From G963663315 sp965231905 (GTDB lineage: Bacteria; Pseudomonadota; Gammaproteobacteria; Arenicellales; Poriferihabitantaceae): a stretch of DNA of 64,000 nt. This document shows, in pieces, positions 18,364 to 27,493 of this stretch (the first letter of the stretch is position 1; each line of letters opens with the position of its first letter). The stretch is from positions 62,001 through 126,000 of the forward strand of contig CBDDOO010000002.1 of NCBI GenBank assembly GCA_965231905.1, given 5' to 3'. Below the pieces are notes generated by a model. The model did not search any database, was not told the origin of the DNA, and saw only the letters and a program-made list of their open reading frames with translations. The position numbers and the translations under genes were made by a program.

Positions 18364-19620
18364 TCAGGCGGCGTAATTTTGGGTTTTGTTAAAAGATAGA
18401 AACAGTTTGTTGCGGGCTTTGTTGAGTCTTCTCGCTGCTTCATTATCACTGTATTGCAAAGCGAAGTCATCCAGTATTTTGAACGTGATTCCGGATTTGA
18501 GATATTGCTGTGCATGGGGCAGGGAACGGAGTTTCTCATACGGAGTCTGGATCAGTGAGTCCGGGTATTTGCGGATTTGTTTTCCCTGATTGTTGATTTC
18601 TTCCTTTGCGAACAAGCAGGGTCGGTGATAGTTCAGGTAGGGATTGAGGTCGTTTGTGAGGAAGTGGTTGACGGGTTGAGCGAAGCGCTGTGAGATGTGT
18701 TCGTATCCCAGATGCTTGCGGATGACGGAGCCGTTCTTGCCTTCGACCAGGGCGTTGTCATTGCTCTGTCGGGGACGGGATTTGGTTTGTTCGATCTGGA
18801 GTTTTTGCAGGAGTTTAGCGACTTGTCGATTGATATACTCTGAACCGTTATCGGAATGGAACCCCTGGAGCGTGAAGGGGAAGGCATCCAGGAGTTGATG
18901 CAGAGCCGGGATGAGATAGCTTTCGGAGATTCTCTGTACACAGACCACGGCCTGCATCTGGGTGACTTCATCGACAGCATTGATGTGATACAGTCCCTTG
19001 ATGCCGTCCTGATCGCCCTGATGGACGGTATCGACGCGCAAGAAGCCGGGACGGCCATCGGGTCTGGGTTTGCGTCGCTCCCCGATTCGCACGGGCGTAT
19101 AGCGGGTCTTTTGGAAGTGTCGTCTCTGGCGCTGGTAGGAATCCGAGTGGCGCAGGTTGTACAAGTGTCCATTGGAGATGGCGGCCAGTCGCCGGTATCG
19201 GGTATCGCCGAATACCGAAAAAGCCCGTTCACACAGTTTCCGGGTGGCCGGGCCGGACAGGTTGCCGTGCAGGGTATCGGTTTCCACCAGTAAAGCCACA
19301 TCTTCCGGGGTATAACGTCGACAGAAGGCATTGGCGGGTCGCCCCCGGCGATCCCGAATGCGGCCACTATCGCGGTATTGGCGGATCAGCCGGGTGATCT
19401 GGGCGCGGGATAAGCCACTGACCTTCTCCAGGTAGGCTTTCACCACACCCCGGTCGGCCTTGCTCAATGCGCCATAACGCAACTGCCGCAGGCTGTCACA
19501 AATCCACGGATAGGACTCCTCGCGGGACTGGGGTTCAAAATCAAAAGTAGTGGCTCCGTTCAAAAACGAACGAATCTCCTCCACCGTCTGTAAACGCTGG
19601 CTGTGTAATTTCACGATCAT
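18364..19620 (-). CDS. Integrase-core (rve) DDE transposase
   Basis: 418 residues. It has an N-terminal helix-turn-helix region (KVSGLSRAQITRLIRQYRDSGRI, residues 67-89) and a retroviral-integrase-type catalytic core with D197 (FLRVDTVHQGD), D257 (GFHSDNGSEY) and E293 (NDNALVEGKNG). The C-terminus ends in short basic helices. The frame is intact. The family is not resolved by eye: IS481- and IS3-like features are present without the frameshift of IS3. Confidence 0.85.
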   Translation of the reverse strand: MIVKLHSQRLQTVEEIRSFLNGATTFDFEPQSREESYPWICDSLRQLRYGALSKADRGVVKAYLEKVSGLSRAQITRLIRQYRDSGRIRDRRGRPANAFCRRYTPEDVALLVETDTLHGNLSGPATRKLCERAFSVFGDTRYRRLAAISNGHLYNLRHSDSYQRQRRHFQKTRYTPVRIGERRKPRPDGRPGFLRVDTVHQGDQDGIKGLYHINAVDEVTQMQAVVCVQRISESYLIPALHQLLDAFPFTLQGFHSDNGSEYINRQVAKLLQKLQIEQTKSRPRQSNDNALVEGKNGSVIRKHLGYEHISQRFAQPVNHFLTNDLNPYLNYHRPCLFAKEEINNQGKQIRKYPDSLIQTPYEKLRSLPHAQQYLKSGITFKILDDFALQYSDNEAARRLNKARNKLFLSFNKTQNYAA

Positions 19621-19644
19621 CCTCCGATGATCCCAAAATCAACC

Positions 19645-19740
19645 CCTTCAAACTCATCTCCCGTTGGAAATACAGCTTATCCTTCAAGCTCATCTCCCGT
19701 TGGAAATACACCTCACCCTTCAGGCTCATCTTCCATTGGA
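19645..19740. repeat. Three 36-bp subterminal repeats of the IS
   Basis: Units starting CCTTCA at 19645, 19681 and 19717, exact 36-bp period. The first two are almost identical (core CTCATCTCCCGTTGGAAATA). The third, outermost unit is diverged and forms the terminal inverted repeat. Multiple end repeats are usual transposase binding sites. There are no unique spacers, so this is not a CRISPR array. The interval from 19741 to the NYN gene at 19896 shows no recognisable element. Confidence 0.8.
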
Positions 19741-19895
19741 CAACTCTGAGCGTTGACTTCAGGCTGCCATGTGGTGTAGTGTTGAGGCTGATAGAAAACA
19801 GCAGCACTGTCGTCTCTGATCCAAGCGTTGGTTGGACAGAAATATCCGACTAACCGCGACAGTGTATGCTCCTCCCTCTCTACCTTCCCATCTAC

Positions 19896-20540
19896 ATGAA
19901 CAAGTTTGTAATACTCATTGACGGTGCGTTTGCTCTCCATAAACTGAAGAGAACGCTCAAGAAGGACCCGGATTCTTCTGATATTCTGGAACTTGTTCGT
20001 TCTATATGCTCAGACTCTTTGGTTGTCAGGCTAAATTTGTTGCGCACGTATTTTTATCATGCAAGTCCAGCTAAAAGCAAAGTAAAAAACCCTATAGATG
20101 ATCAAGCCACTGATCTGGGTGCAACAAATGTTTGCCGCAGTAATACAAAGCTGATTCAAGAGTTGGAAATGTCGGGAGGAATGGCAGTTCGCCTGGGAGA
20201 AACGTCGGTGCAAGGGTGGAAATTGGGGCAACAGGCTGTTAAGCACGTAGGTAACAAAAAACTTGAGGCAAGGGATTTAGTTCCAAACATTAATCAAAAA
20301 GGGGTTGATCTCCGAATTGGGCTTGACATTGCACGCCTGTCACTGAAGGGCATCGTGGAAGCTATTGTAGTGGTAACAGGGGACAGTGATTTGGTGCCAG
20401 CGTTCAAATTTGCTCGCAGAGAGGGTATTCAGGTATACTTGAACCACCTTGAGCATGGCGTAAAGCGCGAACTAAAGGTTCATGTTGATGGCTTGATACC
20501 AAGCAGGAAAGACCTCAGTCATACCCCCTACCAGATCTAG
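19896..20540 (+). CDS. NYN-domain (PIN-like) putative ribonuclease
   Basis: 214 residues from ATG 19896 (MNKFVILIDG). An upstream ATG at 19866 in the same frame would add ten residues, but the NYN fold starts at FVILID. The acidic residues expected of a NYN/LabA-like metal-dependent RNase are visible: D in ILIDGAFA, D in KGVDLRIGLDIARLS, and D..D in VVVTGDSDLVPAF. Family members cleave or bind RNA. The gene is AT-rich, sits alone between two insertion sequences after the atp operon, and has no partner. This fits an accessory gene, perhaps for RNA-based defence, but the sequence does not show its role. Confidence 0.8.
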   Translation: MNKFVILIDGAFALHKLKRTLKKDPDSSDILELVRSICSDSLVVRLNLLRTYFYHASPAKSKVKNPIDDQATDLGATNVCRSNTKLIQELEMSGGMAVRLGETSVQGWKLGQQAVKHVGNKKLEARDLVPNINQKGVDLRIGLDIARLSLKGIVEAIVVVTGDSDLVPAFKFARREGIQVYLNHLEHGVKRELKVHVDGLIPSRKDLSHTPYQI

Positions 20541-20632
20541 ACATTAACGAGATTGGCGCACAAGCCACGGTTGAATATAAGTTCCTTTTTATAATCGTCT
20601 GCCGGTCAATTCAGACACTCCGAGAATCCCGA

Positions 20633-20768
20633 ATGAAGCGTTACTCAAACATGATTATTGCCGTCGTCGTAACCTTGGGCATTCCCGGATGCTCGACGGT
20701 CCCGGTTGTTCCATTCGATACCGATGGAAGCCGCTCCGATGGCATTGTCAAGATGGTCGCCCCCGTGG
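20633..20768 (+). pseudogene. YecR-like lipoprotein gene, 5' fragment
   Basis: Codons 1-45 of a small lipoprotein: basic N-terminus MKRYSNM, hydrophobic stretch, lipobox-like IPGC (Cys20), then DGSRSDGIVKM, which resembles the SRADGTV segment of YecR-family lipoproteins. The frame then runs into the IS at 20769 and stops at 20789-20791. The matching 3' part resumes at 22388. Sequence 20760-20768 (CCCCCGTGG) is the left copy of the 9-bp target duplication. Confidence 0.8.
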
Positions 20769-22382
20769 CAGCAATTCCCGCCAGGGAATAATGGATAGAG
20801 GGATGACGGTTGAGAGTTGGATTTTTCTGCGGGCTGTTTCTTCAGGGCGAGCAGAGCCGGGCTGCCGGGTTGCCGCAACAAAAAGGACGGGCTTTGTGTA
20901 CGCTGAAAATCCCCCCGGAACACACCGGGTCACGGAAGAGCTCAAGGGGGGTCGGGGAGGGACGGGGGAGAGTATCCGAAAGCGATTCCATGAAACAGGC
21001 TTTCCCAACTGCTGATCAGATACTCATCAAACAGGGCTCGCATCTTCCGCCACAAGGCGCTGCGACTGTGGCGGCTCATCAGCGCCCGGTTGAACACCGC
21101 ACAGCAACGCAGTTGTATCTGGTCAATCAGAAAGGCCAGCATCATCAAATGCGTCAGTACAGTAGACAGGTATTGATTGCCGTGACCAAAGTTGTGTTCC
21201 AGGCCGTAGCCCTGGTTCTTCAGCGTATTGAAGGTTTCGTTCTCGATGCGCCAACGGGCGCGACCGACCCGCATCAGTTCATAGACGTTGGATTCGTCAA
21301 TCGGCAGGTCCGTAACCCAACAGAAGCGTCGTTCCCGGCCATCGGGGCGAATCTCCTGACAGGACAGGAAGTTCACTTCCAGATCAAAGTGCGCGTCATT
21401 TAACGGGACTGCATGGAGAAACCGGAAACGGAAACGGACACCGTCCTCTCCCGACACTTCGAGGGCGCCCGTGGTTGTCGTGGCCTCCACCCAACGGAAT
21501 AACTCCGCATGAGACCCCGGCTTCACTCCGAGCATAAAGCGCATGTCCAGCGACTCCAGCAGCCGGATATGCGGCCCGTTCGCGGCCAAAGCATCTTCCA
21601 CCACCAGCAGCCTCAAGTGTGGATGATTGCGACGAACCCGTCTCAGCAACCGCTTCGATGCAGCCCGTTCACAGTCATTCTTCGTCGCACCGTCCCGCTT
21701 TCCAATGGCCTCGGGCATCAACGGAATCACTTCCCGACAATCCGGGTGCACCAATACCGCAGCCAATAACTGATGGTAATACGTAACCTCGCCGTTCCGG
21801 TGGCGTTTCTCACAACAGCAGCGACAGCGAACCTGCCGGGAAGAAAAGACCCCGGTCCCGTCTACCGACAACACATAATGACCGCCCGGCCCCGCAAAAC
21901 CTTCCAGTCCCTTGCCCCTCTGCAACCGCGCAAACAACCGCTTGTAAACCGGCTCAAACGCATGCGGCTCCACTTCATCCAAACGCTCCCGCATATACGT
22001 GTCGCACGGCGCCTGTCGAATCCCGAACAAAGTCCGCAAGTTATGACGAACCGCCTGTGCATGACGACAACGGTCAAACTGCAACAAGGAAGGATACTTC
22101 AGACTGAACATCGCCAGACCGGACATCAGAACATCCGGCAAAGACAGCTTGCGAACCTGCCTGGAATCGGGAAATGACTCAAAAGACGTGCGAACAACCT
22201 GGTATAACCCGTGAGCGGATAAATCCTTGCGACTGACTGGATGGTTCATGACCTCTCCTCTGTTTCTTGAAATTGGAACCGTAGAATACATCCCTTCAGG
22301 ACAAAAGTTTACGATAAACTTTCTTTAAACTCCCTCAAATCCCTTGATAGCCCTCATCATCTGTAGCTGGCGGGAATTGCTG
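20769..22382 (-). mobile_element. IS4-like insertion sequence, 1614 bp, complete
   Basis: Perfect 16-bp terminal inverted repeats: CAGCAATTCCCGCCAG at 20769-20784 and its complement CTGGCGGGAATTGCTG at 22367-22382. Flanked by identical 9-bp duplications CCCCCGTGG at 20760-20768 and 22383-22391. The duplication length fits IS4-type transposition. The element interrupts a YecR-like lipoprotein gene, and deleting the IS plus one duplication restores one open frame. About 160 bases at its left end, before the transposase stop, contain no gene. Confidence 0.93.
20942..22249 (-). CDS. DDE transposase (IS4-like)
   Basis: 435 residues from the ATG at 22249, which has GAGGAGAGG just upstream; a longer frame from 22291 lacks such a site. 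Key segments are YVLSVDGTGVFSS (first catalytic Asp), LLVVEDALAANGPH (second), and RWRIENETFNTLKNQGYGLEHNFGHG (the Glu-containing signature of IS4-related enzymes). The frame is intact, and with perfect ends and duplications the insertion looks recent. Confidence 0.85.
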   Translation of the reverse strand: MNHPVSRKDLSAHGLYQVVRTSFESFPDSRQVRKLSLPDVLMSGLAMFSLKYPSLLQFDRCRHAQAVRHNLRTLFGIRQAPCDTYMRERLDEVEPHAFEPVYKRLFARLQRGKGLEGFAGPGGHYVLSVDGTGVFSSRQVRCRCCCEKRHRNGEVTYYHQLLAAVLVHPDCREVIPLMPEAIGKRDGATKNDCERAASKRLLRRVRRNHPHLRLLVVEDALAANGPHIRLLESLDMRFMLGVKPGSHAELFRWVEATTTTGALEVSGEDGVRFRFRFLHAVPLNDAHFDLEVNFLSCQEIRPDGRERRFCWVTDLPIDESNVYELMRVGRARWRIENETFNTLKNQGYGLEHNFGHGNQYLSTVLTHLMMLAFLIDQIQLRCCAVFNRALMSRHSRSALWRKMRALFDEYLISSWESLFHGIAFGYSPPSLPDPP

Positions 22383-22606
22383 CCCCCGTGGGGACATTTG
22401 ATAGCGCGGAAACGATGATTGTTGATTGGGAGGCCGCAGAACGGGACGCGCTCCATCGGTGCCGTCAGTGGGGATATTCCGGGGTCGATGCGTTTTCCGG
22501 GATAACAATTGAGTGTCTGGAAACGTCCTGCTACTCAAGTACCTACTATAGTAGCTGCGGTTGCTCACGGGAGCAGGTCACTCGGAACTACCAGTGTATC
22601 GACTGA
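22383..22606 (+). pseudogene. YecR-like lipoprotein gene, 3' fragment
   Basis: Starts with the right copy of the 9-bp duplication (22383-22391). The frame from 22388 encodes VGTFDSAETMIVDWEAAERD, then RCRQWGYSGVDAF and a Cys-rich tail ending NYQCID. The pattern DW..A...A...C..WGY.G..AF is that of the YecR-like family. Joined in frame to the 5' fragment, the original protein has 116 residues. An internal start at 22388 (GTG) is unlikely to be used. Bases 22607-22739 show nothing recognisable. Confidence 0.8.
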
Positions 22607-22739
22607 CGGTTCAACCCCGGCACTGCCAACCCGATGAAAAGTGACCTGGAACTGGTCAAGAACGCCTCAGACTGACCGGTTACGAATGTCCATGCACTCT
22701 ACCGTGGACTGATTGAAGAAGCCGGACTGCTCTTTCCAG

Positions 22740-23624
22740 TCAACTCAAGTCCTTCCTCGGCAATCGGGTGACCAGGCTTGAGGTGTCGTAGCGGTTTCCG
22801 CCCGCGGCCTGGATTTCGGCGTAGTATCCATCAATAATCCGGGTGATGGGCAGTTCCGAGTGGTTCCGTTCGGCCTCTTCCATACACAGACCCAGGTCCT
22901 TTCTCATCCAGTCTACCGCGAATCCGAACTCGAATTCGTTATTTAGCATGGTTTCGTGTCGATTGATCATTTGCCATGACCCGGCCGCGCCCTTCGAGAT
23001 GACATCGAAAACCTTCATGCCGTCCAGCCCCGCATTGACCCCGAAGGCCAGCCCCTCGGATAATCCCTGAACCAGTCCGGCAATACAGATCTGGTTCACC
23101 ATTTTGGTGAGCTGGCCCGACCCGGCCCCACCCATTAGCAGCGCTGACCGCGCGAAGCAGTCAATCAACGGTTTGGCGCGATCAAACACCTCCTGGTCGC
23201 CGCCGACCATCACCGTCAATATCCCGTTTTCGGCGCCCGCCTGCCCGCCGGAAACCGGGGCATCCAGAAAACCGAAGTCATTTTTCCCGGCATGATCGTA
23301 CAGTTCCCGCGCGACATCGGCGGAAGCGGTTGTGTGATCAATAAAAATCGCGCCGGGCCGGATTGAATTGAATGCGCCATCAACACCGATGGTCACACTG
23401 CGCAGATCATCATCATTGCCAACGCAGCAAAACACGAAATCAGCGTCTGACGCGGCTTCGGCAGGGGTCAACACATGGGCGCCGCCATATTCAGCAACCC
23501 ATTTTTCGGCTTTTGCGGTCGTCCGATTGTAAACGCGAACCGAATGACCTGCGGTTGCCAGATGTCTGGCCATTGGATACCCCATAACGCCAAGGCCAAT
23601 AAAAGAGATTTTAATACTGTTCAT
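22740..23624 (-). CDS. NAD(P)-dependent beta-hydroxyacid dehydrogenase
   Basis: 294 residues from the Met at 23624 (a second candidate is 23633). 3-hydroxyisobutyrate dehydrogenase/tartronate semialdehyde reductase family. Rossmann motif ISFIGLGVMGYPMARHL, catalytic-loop signature FLDAPVSGGQAGAENGILTVMVGG, and the catalytic Lys in GQLTKMVNQI. The exact substrate cannot be read from sequence. It lies downstream of lptG with a gap of about 100 bases on the same strand. Confidence 0.85.
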   Translation of the reverse strand: MNSIKISFIGLGVMGYPMARHLATAGHSVRVYNRTTAKAEKWVAEYGGAHVLTPAEAASDADFVFCCVGNDDDLRSVTIGVDGAFNSIRPGAIFIDHTTASADVARELYDHAGKNDFGFLDAPVSGGQAGAENGILTVMVGGDQEVFDRAKPLIDCFARSALLMGGAGSGQLTKMVNQICIAGLVQGLSEGLAFGVNAGLDGMKVFDVISKGAAGSWQMINRHETMLNNEFEFGFAVDWMRKDLGLCMEEAERNHSELPITRIIDGYYAEIQAAGGNRYDTSSLVTRLPRKDLS

Positions 23625-23725
23625 GTCAATCATATATTTCAATACAGGAGGGCAGTGACCATACCCCAATTAGCGGCAGGAAACAATCGAAACAGGATTG
23701 GATCCGGGAATCCGGAACCGCCTCG

Positions 23726-24793
23726 TCAAACCCTTCGCATCAGCGCAAGCGCCCCGAGCAGGAACACCGCCAGGGGAACGGTGGCGCCGAGCAAAGGGGG
23801 CAAACTGCTGGCAAGAACAAAGTAGCCGAAGCCTTTGTTGGCGGCGTAAAAGCCGATACCGAGCATGATTCCGATAAACAGGTTTTTTTCCAGGCCGCCA
23901 GAGCGTACATTCACAAAAACGAAGGGAACGGCCAGAATGACCATCATTGCCGTGGAAAGCGGCAACATGATCTTGTTCCAGAACGCGAGCTCGTAAAGGT
24001 CGGTTTTTTGCTGGTTGTCATCCAGGTGCTGGATATACCGGCTCAACTGGATAAAAGAGAGCTCTCCCGGCTTGATCAAAAACACGGACAGAATTTGTGG
24101 TGTAACCCGGGATTCCCATTTGGCGGAATCGGCGGTGTAAGTCTCTATCCTCCCCGAGTCCGGGTCAATCAGGGTGGTTTTAACGTTGTCCAGTACCCAA
24201 TGACCCTCGACGAAGACACCTTTTGCGGCTTCAACCAGCGATTTCAGTTTTCTGTTTTCATCGAAGTTGAATAATTTGATTTTCAGCAGCGTCAGATCCG
24301 GCAGTACTTCATTGACGTTCACATAGGTTTGCGAGTCGCGCATCCACAGGCCGGAGGAGATATGTTGTTTGATGTCCAGTTGCAGGGTTTCCGCCCGGCC
24401 CCGTTGTGCCCGGGTTTCAGTCCAGGGAGAAACCAGCTCGCCGATGAGAATGGCCGCAATCACGAAAAACGCGCCGGTTTTCAGGGTTGCAATGGTGATC
24501 TGGAAAATTGAGATCCCGCTGGAGCGCATCACGGTCAACTCTGAACCATTGGCCAGTATCGATAGTCCGATGATTGTGCCGAGCAATGCCGCCATCGGGA
24601 ACAGCTCGTAAATCATGCGCGGGATTGTCAAAGCGATGTATGTGAGAGCCGCTGCCAGATTGTAATTTCCTTTTCCCAGATTGGAAAGCTCGTCCAGAAA
24701 ATTGACAAGCGTGAATAGCCCAAGTAACGCCAGCAGGGAAATCAGGGCATATTGTAAAATGATCGCCCCGAGATATCGGTTGAGAATCGGCAT
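23726..24793 (-). CDS. lptG: LPS export permease LptG
   Basis: 355 residues. Inner-membrane half of the LptB2FG ABC transporter that extracts lipopolysaccharide and passes it to the LptC/A/D bridge. It has N-terminal ILNRYLGAIILQYALISLLAL, three membrane helices, a periplasmic beta-jellyroll (about 135-265), then three helices ending at LALMRRV. The cytoplasmic coupling segment ELTVMRSSGIS is visible. Its start overlaps the stop of lptF at base 24793, indicating translational coupling. Confidence 0.95.
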   Translation of the reverse strand: MPILNRYLGAIILQYALISLLALLGLFTLVNFLDELSNLGKGNYNLAAALTYIALTIPRMIYELFPMAALLGTIIGLSILANGSELTVMRSSGISIFQITIATLKTGAFFVIAAILIGELVSPWTETRAQRGRAETLQLDIKQHISSGLWMRDSQTYVNVNEVLPDLTLLKIKLFNFDENRKLKSLVEAAKGVFVEGHWVLDNVKTTLIDPDSGRIETYTADSAKWESRVTPQILSVFLIKPGELSFIQLSRYIQHLDDNQQKTDLYELAFWNKIMLPLSTAMMVILAVPFVFVNVRSGGLEKNLFIGIMLGIGFYAANKGFGYFVLASSLPPLLGATVPLAVFLLGALALMRRV

Positions 24794-25887
24794 CAGGCTC
24801 TCAATCCTGGCAGCAGTCTCAAGTTGCGGCTACGCCTTGCGAAGAAGTAAACGGCAACCGTCAAGAACAGCAGATGAATAACCCACAGAGAAAGATGCGG
24901 GTGAAATATCCCGCGCCGTATCAGGGCAATTCCCACCCCCATCGCGTTAAAGTACGCAAAATACACCAGTAATGCCGGAATCATTCCGGGGAATCGCTTT
25001 TTCCTGTAGGCCTGGCTCGAAAAGCAAAGCGCAAAAATCAACAAAATCGGTAACATGACGATTTTCGAGATTCTCCAATGGAGTTCACCCGCGGCCGCTC
25101 GTTGATGTCCCGATTGCTCAAGCAGGGCGCCCACAGGACGCGCCTTGACGGGCAAGCCAATGTTGCTGGCGTTCGGTTGTGGTTTCAGTCGGAGGGCATA
25201 CGATTCAAAATCAAGCGACGTATACTGGTCATCTCCGGCAGCGCCACTGTATCGTGAGCCATCAACAAGCACCAGAAAGTCGGCATTGGTTTGCTCGTCT
25301 GTGGTTTTATGCCCGGATGTGGCAATGACGATGTCATCCTGATTTTCGCCGGTGGTATAAACGAAGATGTTTTTGAATGTGCCGGTTTCCGGGTCATGGC
25401 TTTCCACGAAATAAATGCCGTTGCCACGGTTGGTTTCGGTAAATACCCCGGGGATAACGCCAGCGATATCAGAGCGGTTTTTATGATTGAACTCCAGAAC
25501 GAGCACGGTTTCGGCCGCCAGAGGCGAAAGGTAGAGTGATAACACGCCCACCACGGAACCAGCTATTGCAAACAGCGCAATGACAGGACGTATGAACGTG
25601 GTCATGCCGATACCGCAGGCATTGATGACAGTCAGTTCGTTATCGCGAATCCATCTGCCCATGACCAGCAAAGTGGAAATATAAATCACCAATGGTACAA
25701 TCAGGTCAAGATAGGTCATCAATTTGAGCAACAACAAAACAAATACCCTGTCCACAGCAATAATCCCCTCAGCGGCCTGATCCAGGAAACCAACGAGACG
25801 GATCACGAAAAATATCGAAATCAGGATAGTGGCAACTCCGGCGCAGGTTTGCAAAACCTCACGGATGAAGGCCCGATGGATAATCAT
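24793..25887 (-). CDS. lptF: LPS export permease LptF
   Basis: 364 residues (E. coli 366). Partner of LptG in LPS extraction. Six predicted membrane helices with a periplasmic jellyroll between residues 125 and 265; coupling segment ELTVINACGIGM. It is divergent from pepA, as in many gammaproteobacteria. Confidence 0.95.
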   Translation of the reverse strand: MIIHRAFIREVLQTCAGVATILISIFFVIRLVGFLDQAAEGIIAVDRVFVLLLLKLMTYLDLIVPLVIYISTLLVMGRWIRDNELTVINACGIGMTTFIRPVIALFAIAGSVVGVLSLYLSPLAAETVLVLEFNHKNRSDIAGVIPGVFTETNRGNGIYFVESHDPETGTFKNIFVYTTGENQDDIVIATSGHKTTDEQTNADFLVLVDGSRYSGAAGDDQYTSLDFESYALRLKPQPNASNIGLPVKARPVGALLEQSGHQRAAAGELHWRISKIVMLPILLIFALCFSSQAYRKKRFPGMIPALLVYFAYFNAMGVGIALIRRGIFHPHLSLWVIHLLFLTVAVYFFARRSRNLRLLPGLRA

Positions 25888-25963
25888 GCGGGTTTTATAA
25901 TGATAGAATCATGCTGACCGATAGAACGCCCTATTCTACGTAAATATCAACCGAGACGTTAAT

Positions 25964-27481
25964 ATGGATTTCTCTGCGAAGACATTGAATCTGATCAAGC
26001 GGCCGTCACAATGCATTGTTGCCGGTGTTTTTGAGGCGGGCAAGCCCGTATTGTCATCTTCTGCCAGGATTCTCGACAAGGCGACAGGGAAGCAGATCAG
26101 CAAACTGCTTGCCCAGGGCGACCTGTCGGGAAAACCCGGTTCCACGCTGATGGTATATGATCCGCCGAAAGTCAAGGCCAACAGAATATTGTTGCTCGGT
26201 CTTGGCAAGAAGGACGGGTTGACGAGTCAGGTCATGCGCGAGGCCGCGATTGCGGCTATCCGGCAACTCGACAAGGGCAATATCAAATCCGCAGACCTGG
26301 CGCTGCTCGACACGTTCAGTGATGATCTGGACGTGACCCGCCAGACCAGGAACATGGTTGAAGCGATTGATGCGGCGCTCTACCGCTATGATGAAACAAA
26401 AAGCGGCAAGGAAAAAGCGCGCACGCTGAAGAAAGTCAATATCATTGCCGACCCGGCCACGCTGGCGGCAGCGAAACAGGGCGTTGTCGAAGGCGCCGCG
26501 ATTGCCCATGGCGTCCGTTATTGCCGGACGATTTCGGACCTGCCGGGCAATATATGTACCCCCGGGTATCTTGCCCGTCAGGCGCAAGCGTTGCAGAAAA
26601 CCCATAAAATCAAAACCACCGTGCTTGACGAGGCACAAATGAAACGGTTGAAAATGGGGTCGTTGCTGTCGGTGTCCAGAGGCAGCCGCGAACCGGCGAA
26701 ATTGATTGTGATGGAGTATCGGGAGGGAGACCCGACAGATAACCCGGTGGTTCTGATTGGCAAGGGGCTGACCTTCGATGCCGGCGGAATATCAATCAAG
26801 CCTGCCGCCGCCATGGATGAAATGAAATACGACATGTGTGGCGGCGCCAGTGTATTCGGAGCGCTGATTGCAGTATCGGAGATGGCGTTGCCAATCAATG
26901 TGGTCGGAATAATCCCGAGTAGTGAAAACCTGCCCGACGGCGCTGCCAACAAACCGGGCGATATTGTCACGAGCATGTCCGGTACTACCATCGAAATACT
27001 CAATACCGATGCCGAAGGCCGCCTGATTTTGTGTGACGCCCTGACTTATGCGCAACGCTATAAACCGGTGGCCGTAGTGGATATTGCAACCCTGACCGGG
27101 GCCTGTATTATCGCTCTGGGCCATCATGCGAGCGGATTGTTCAGTAACAGTGACAAGTTGGCCGAACAGTTGCTGGCTGCGGGCGAAGACGCCGGCGACA
27201 GGGCCTGGCGGCTACCGCTCTGGGAGGACTACTCGAAGCAGTTGAAAAGCAATTTTGCGGATTTGGCCAATATCGGTGGCCGCAGCGCAGGTTCCGTGAC
27301 TGCGGCCTGCTTCTTGAAACACTTTGCCAGGGAATATGACTGGGCTCATCTGGATATCGCGGGAACGGCCTGGAAATCGGGTGATCCCAAAGGCGCCACA
27401 GGCCGGCCGGTGCCCTTGCTGGTCGAGTTTTTGATGTCTTGCGCCAGGCAGAACCAGGTCGACACAGCCGATCCATGTTGA
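25964..27481 (+). CDS. pepA: Leucyl aminopeptidase (M17)
   Basis: 505 residues (E. coli 503). Cytosolic two-metal aminopeptidase that in E. coli also acts as a DNA-binding regulator. Active-site segments are GKGLTFDAGGISIKP (metal and catalytic Lys), MKYDMCGGASVFG and the family signature NTDAEGRLILCDAL. The C-terminus ends in a normal ATGRPVPLLVEFL segment. It is followed by holC after 12 bases. Confidence 0.97.
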   Translation: MDFSAKTLNLIKRPSQCIVAGVFEAGKPVLSSSARILDKATGKQISKLLAQGDLSGKPGSTLMVYDPPKVKANRILLLGLGKKDGLTSQVMREAAIAAIRQLDKGNIKSADLALLDTFSDDLDVTRQTRNMVEAIDAALYRYDETKSGKEKARTLKKVNIIADPATLAAAKQGVVEGAAIAHGVRYCRTISDLPGNICTPGYLARQAQALQKTHKIKTTVLDEAQMKRLKMGSLLSVSRGSREPAKLIVMEYREGDPTDNPVVLIGKGLTFDAGGISIKPAAAMDEMKYDMCGGASVFGALIAVSEMALPINVVGIIPSSENLPDGAANKPGDIVTSMSGTTIEILNTDAEGRLILCDALTYAQRYKPVAVVDIATLTGACIIALGHHASGLFSNSDKLAEQLLAAGEDAGDRAWRLPLWEDYSKQLKSNFADLANIGGRSAGSVTAACFLKHFAREYDWAHLDIAGTAWKSGDPKGATGRPVPLLVEFLMSCARQNQVDTADPC

Positions 27482-27493
27482 CATACTGACATC

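Larger units (their letters stand above)
18296..19740 (-). mobile_element. rve-type insertion sequence with repeated right end, about 1445 bp
   Basis: The left end starts TCCAATCCAGAGATGAGCC (18296). The right end, read inward from 19740, starts TCCAATGGAAGATGAGCC, an imperfect inverted repeat. The right end carries three 36-bp direct repeats (19645-19740), of which the outermost contains the terminal repeat. I could not identify a target-site duplication with confidence, so the exact borders may be off by a few bases. It lies directly downstream of the atp operon. Confidence 0.75.

Noticed and set aside
19645..19740. Possible CRISPR array (36-bp periodic repeats)
   Set aside because: Units are contiguous with no spacers, and the last one forms the IS terminus.
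19541..19807. Small frame with FQREMSLK repeats
   Set aside because: Reads through the three 36-bp IS end repeats; non-coding structure of the insertion sequence.
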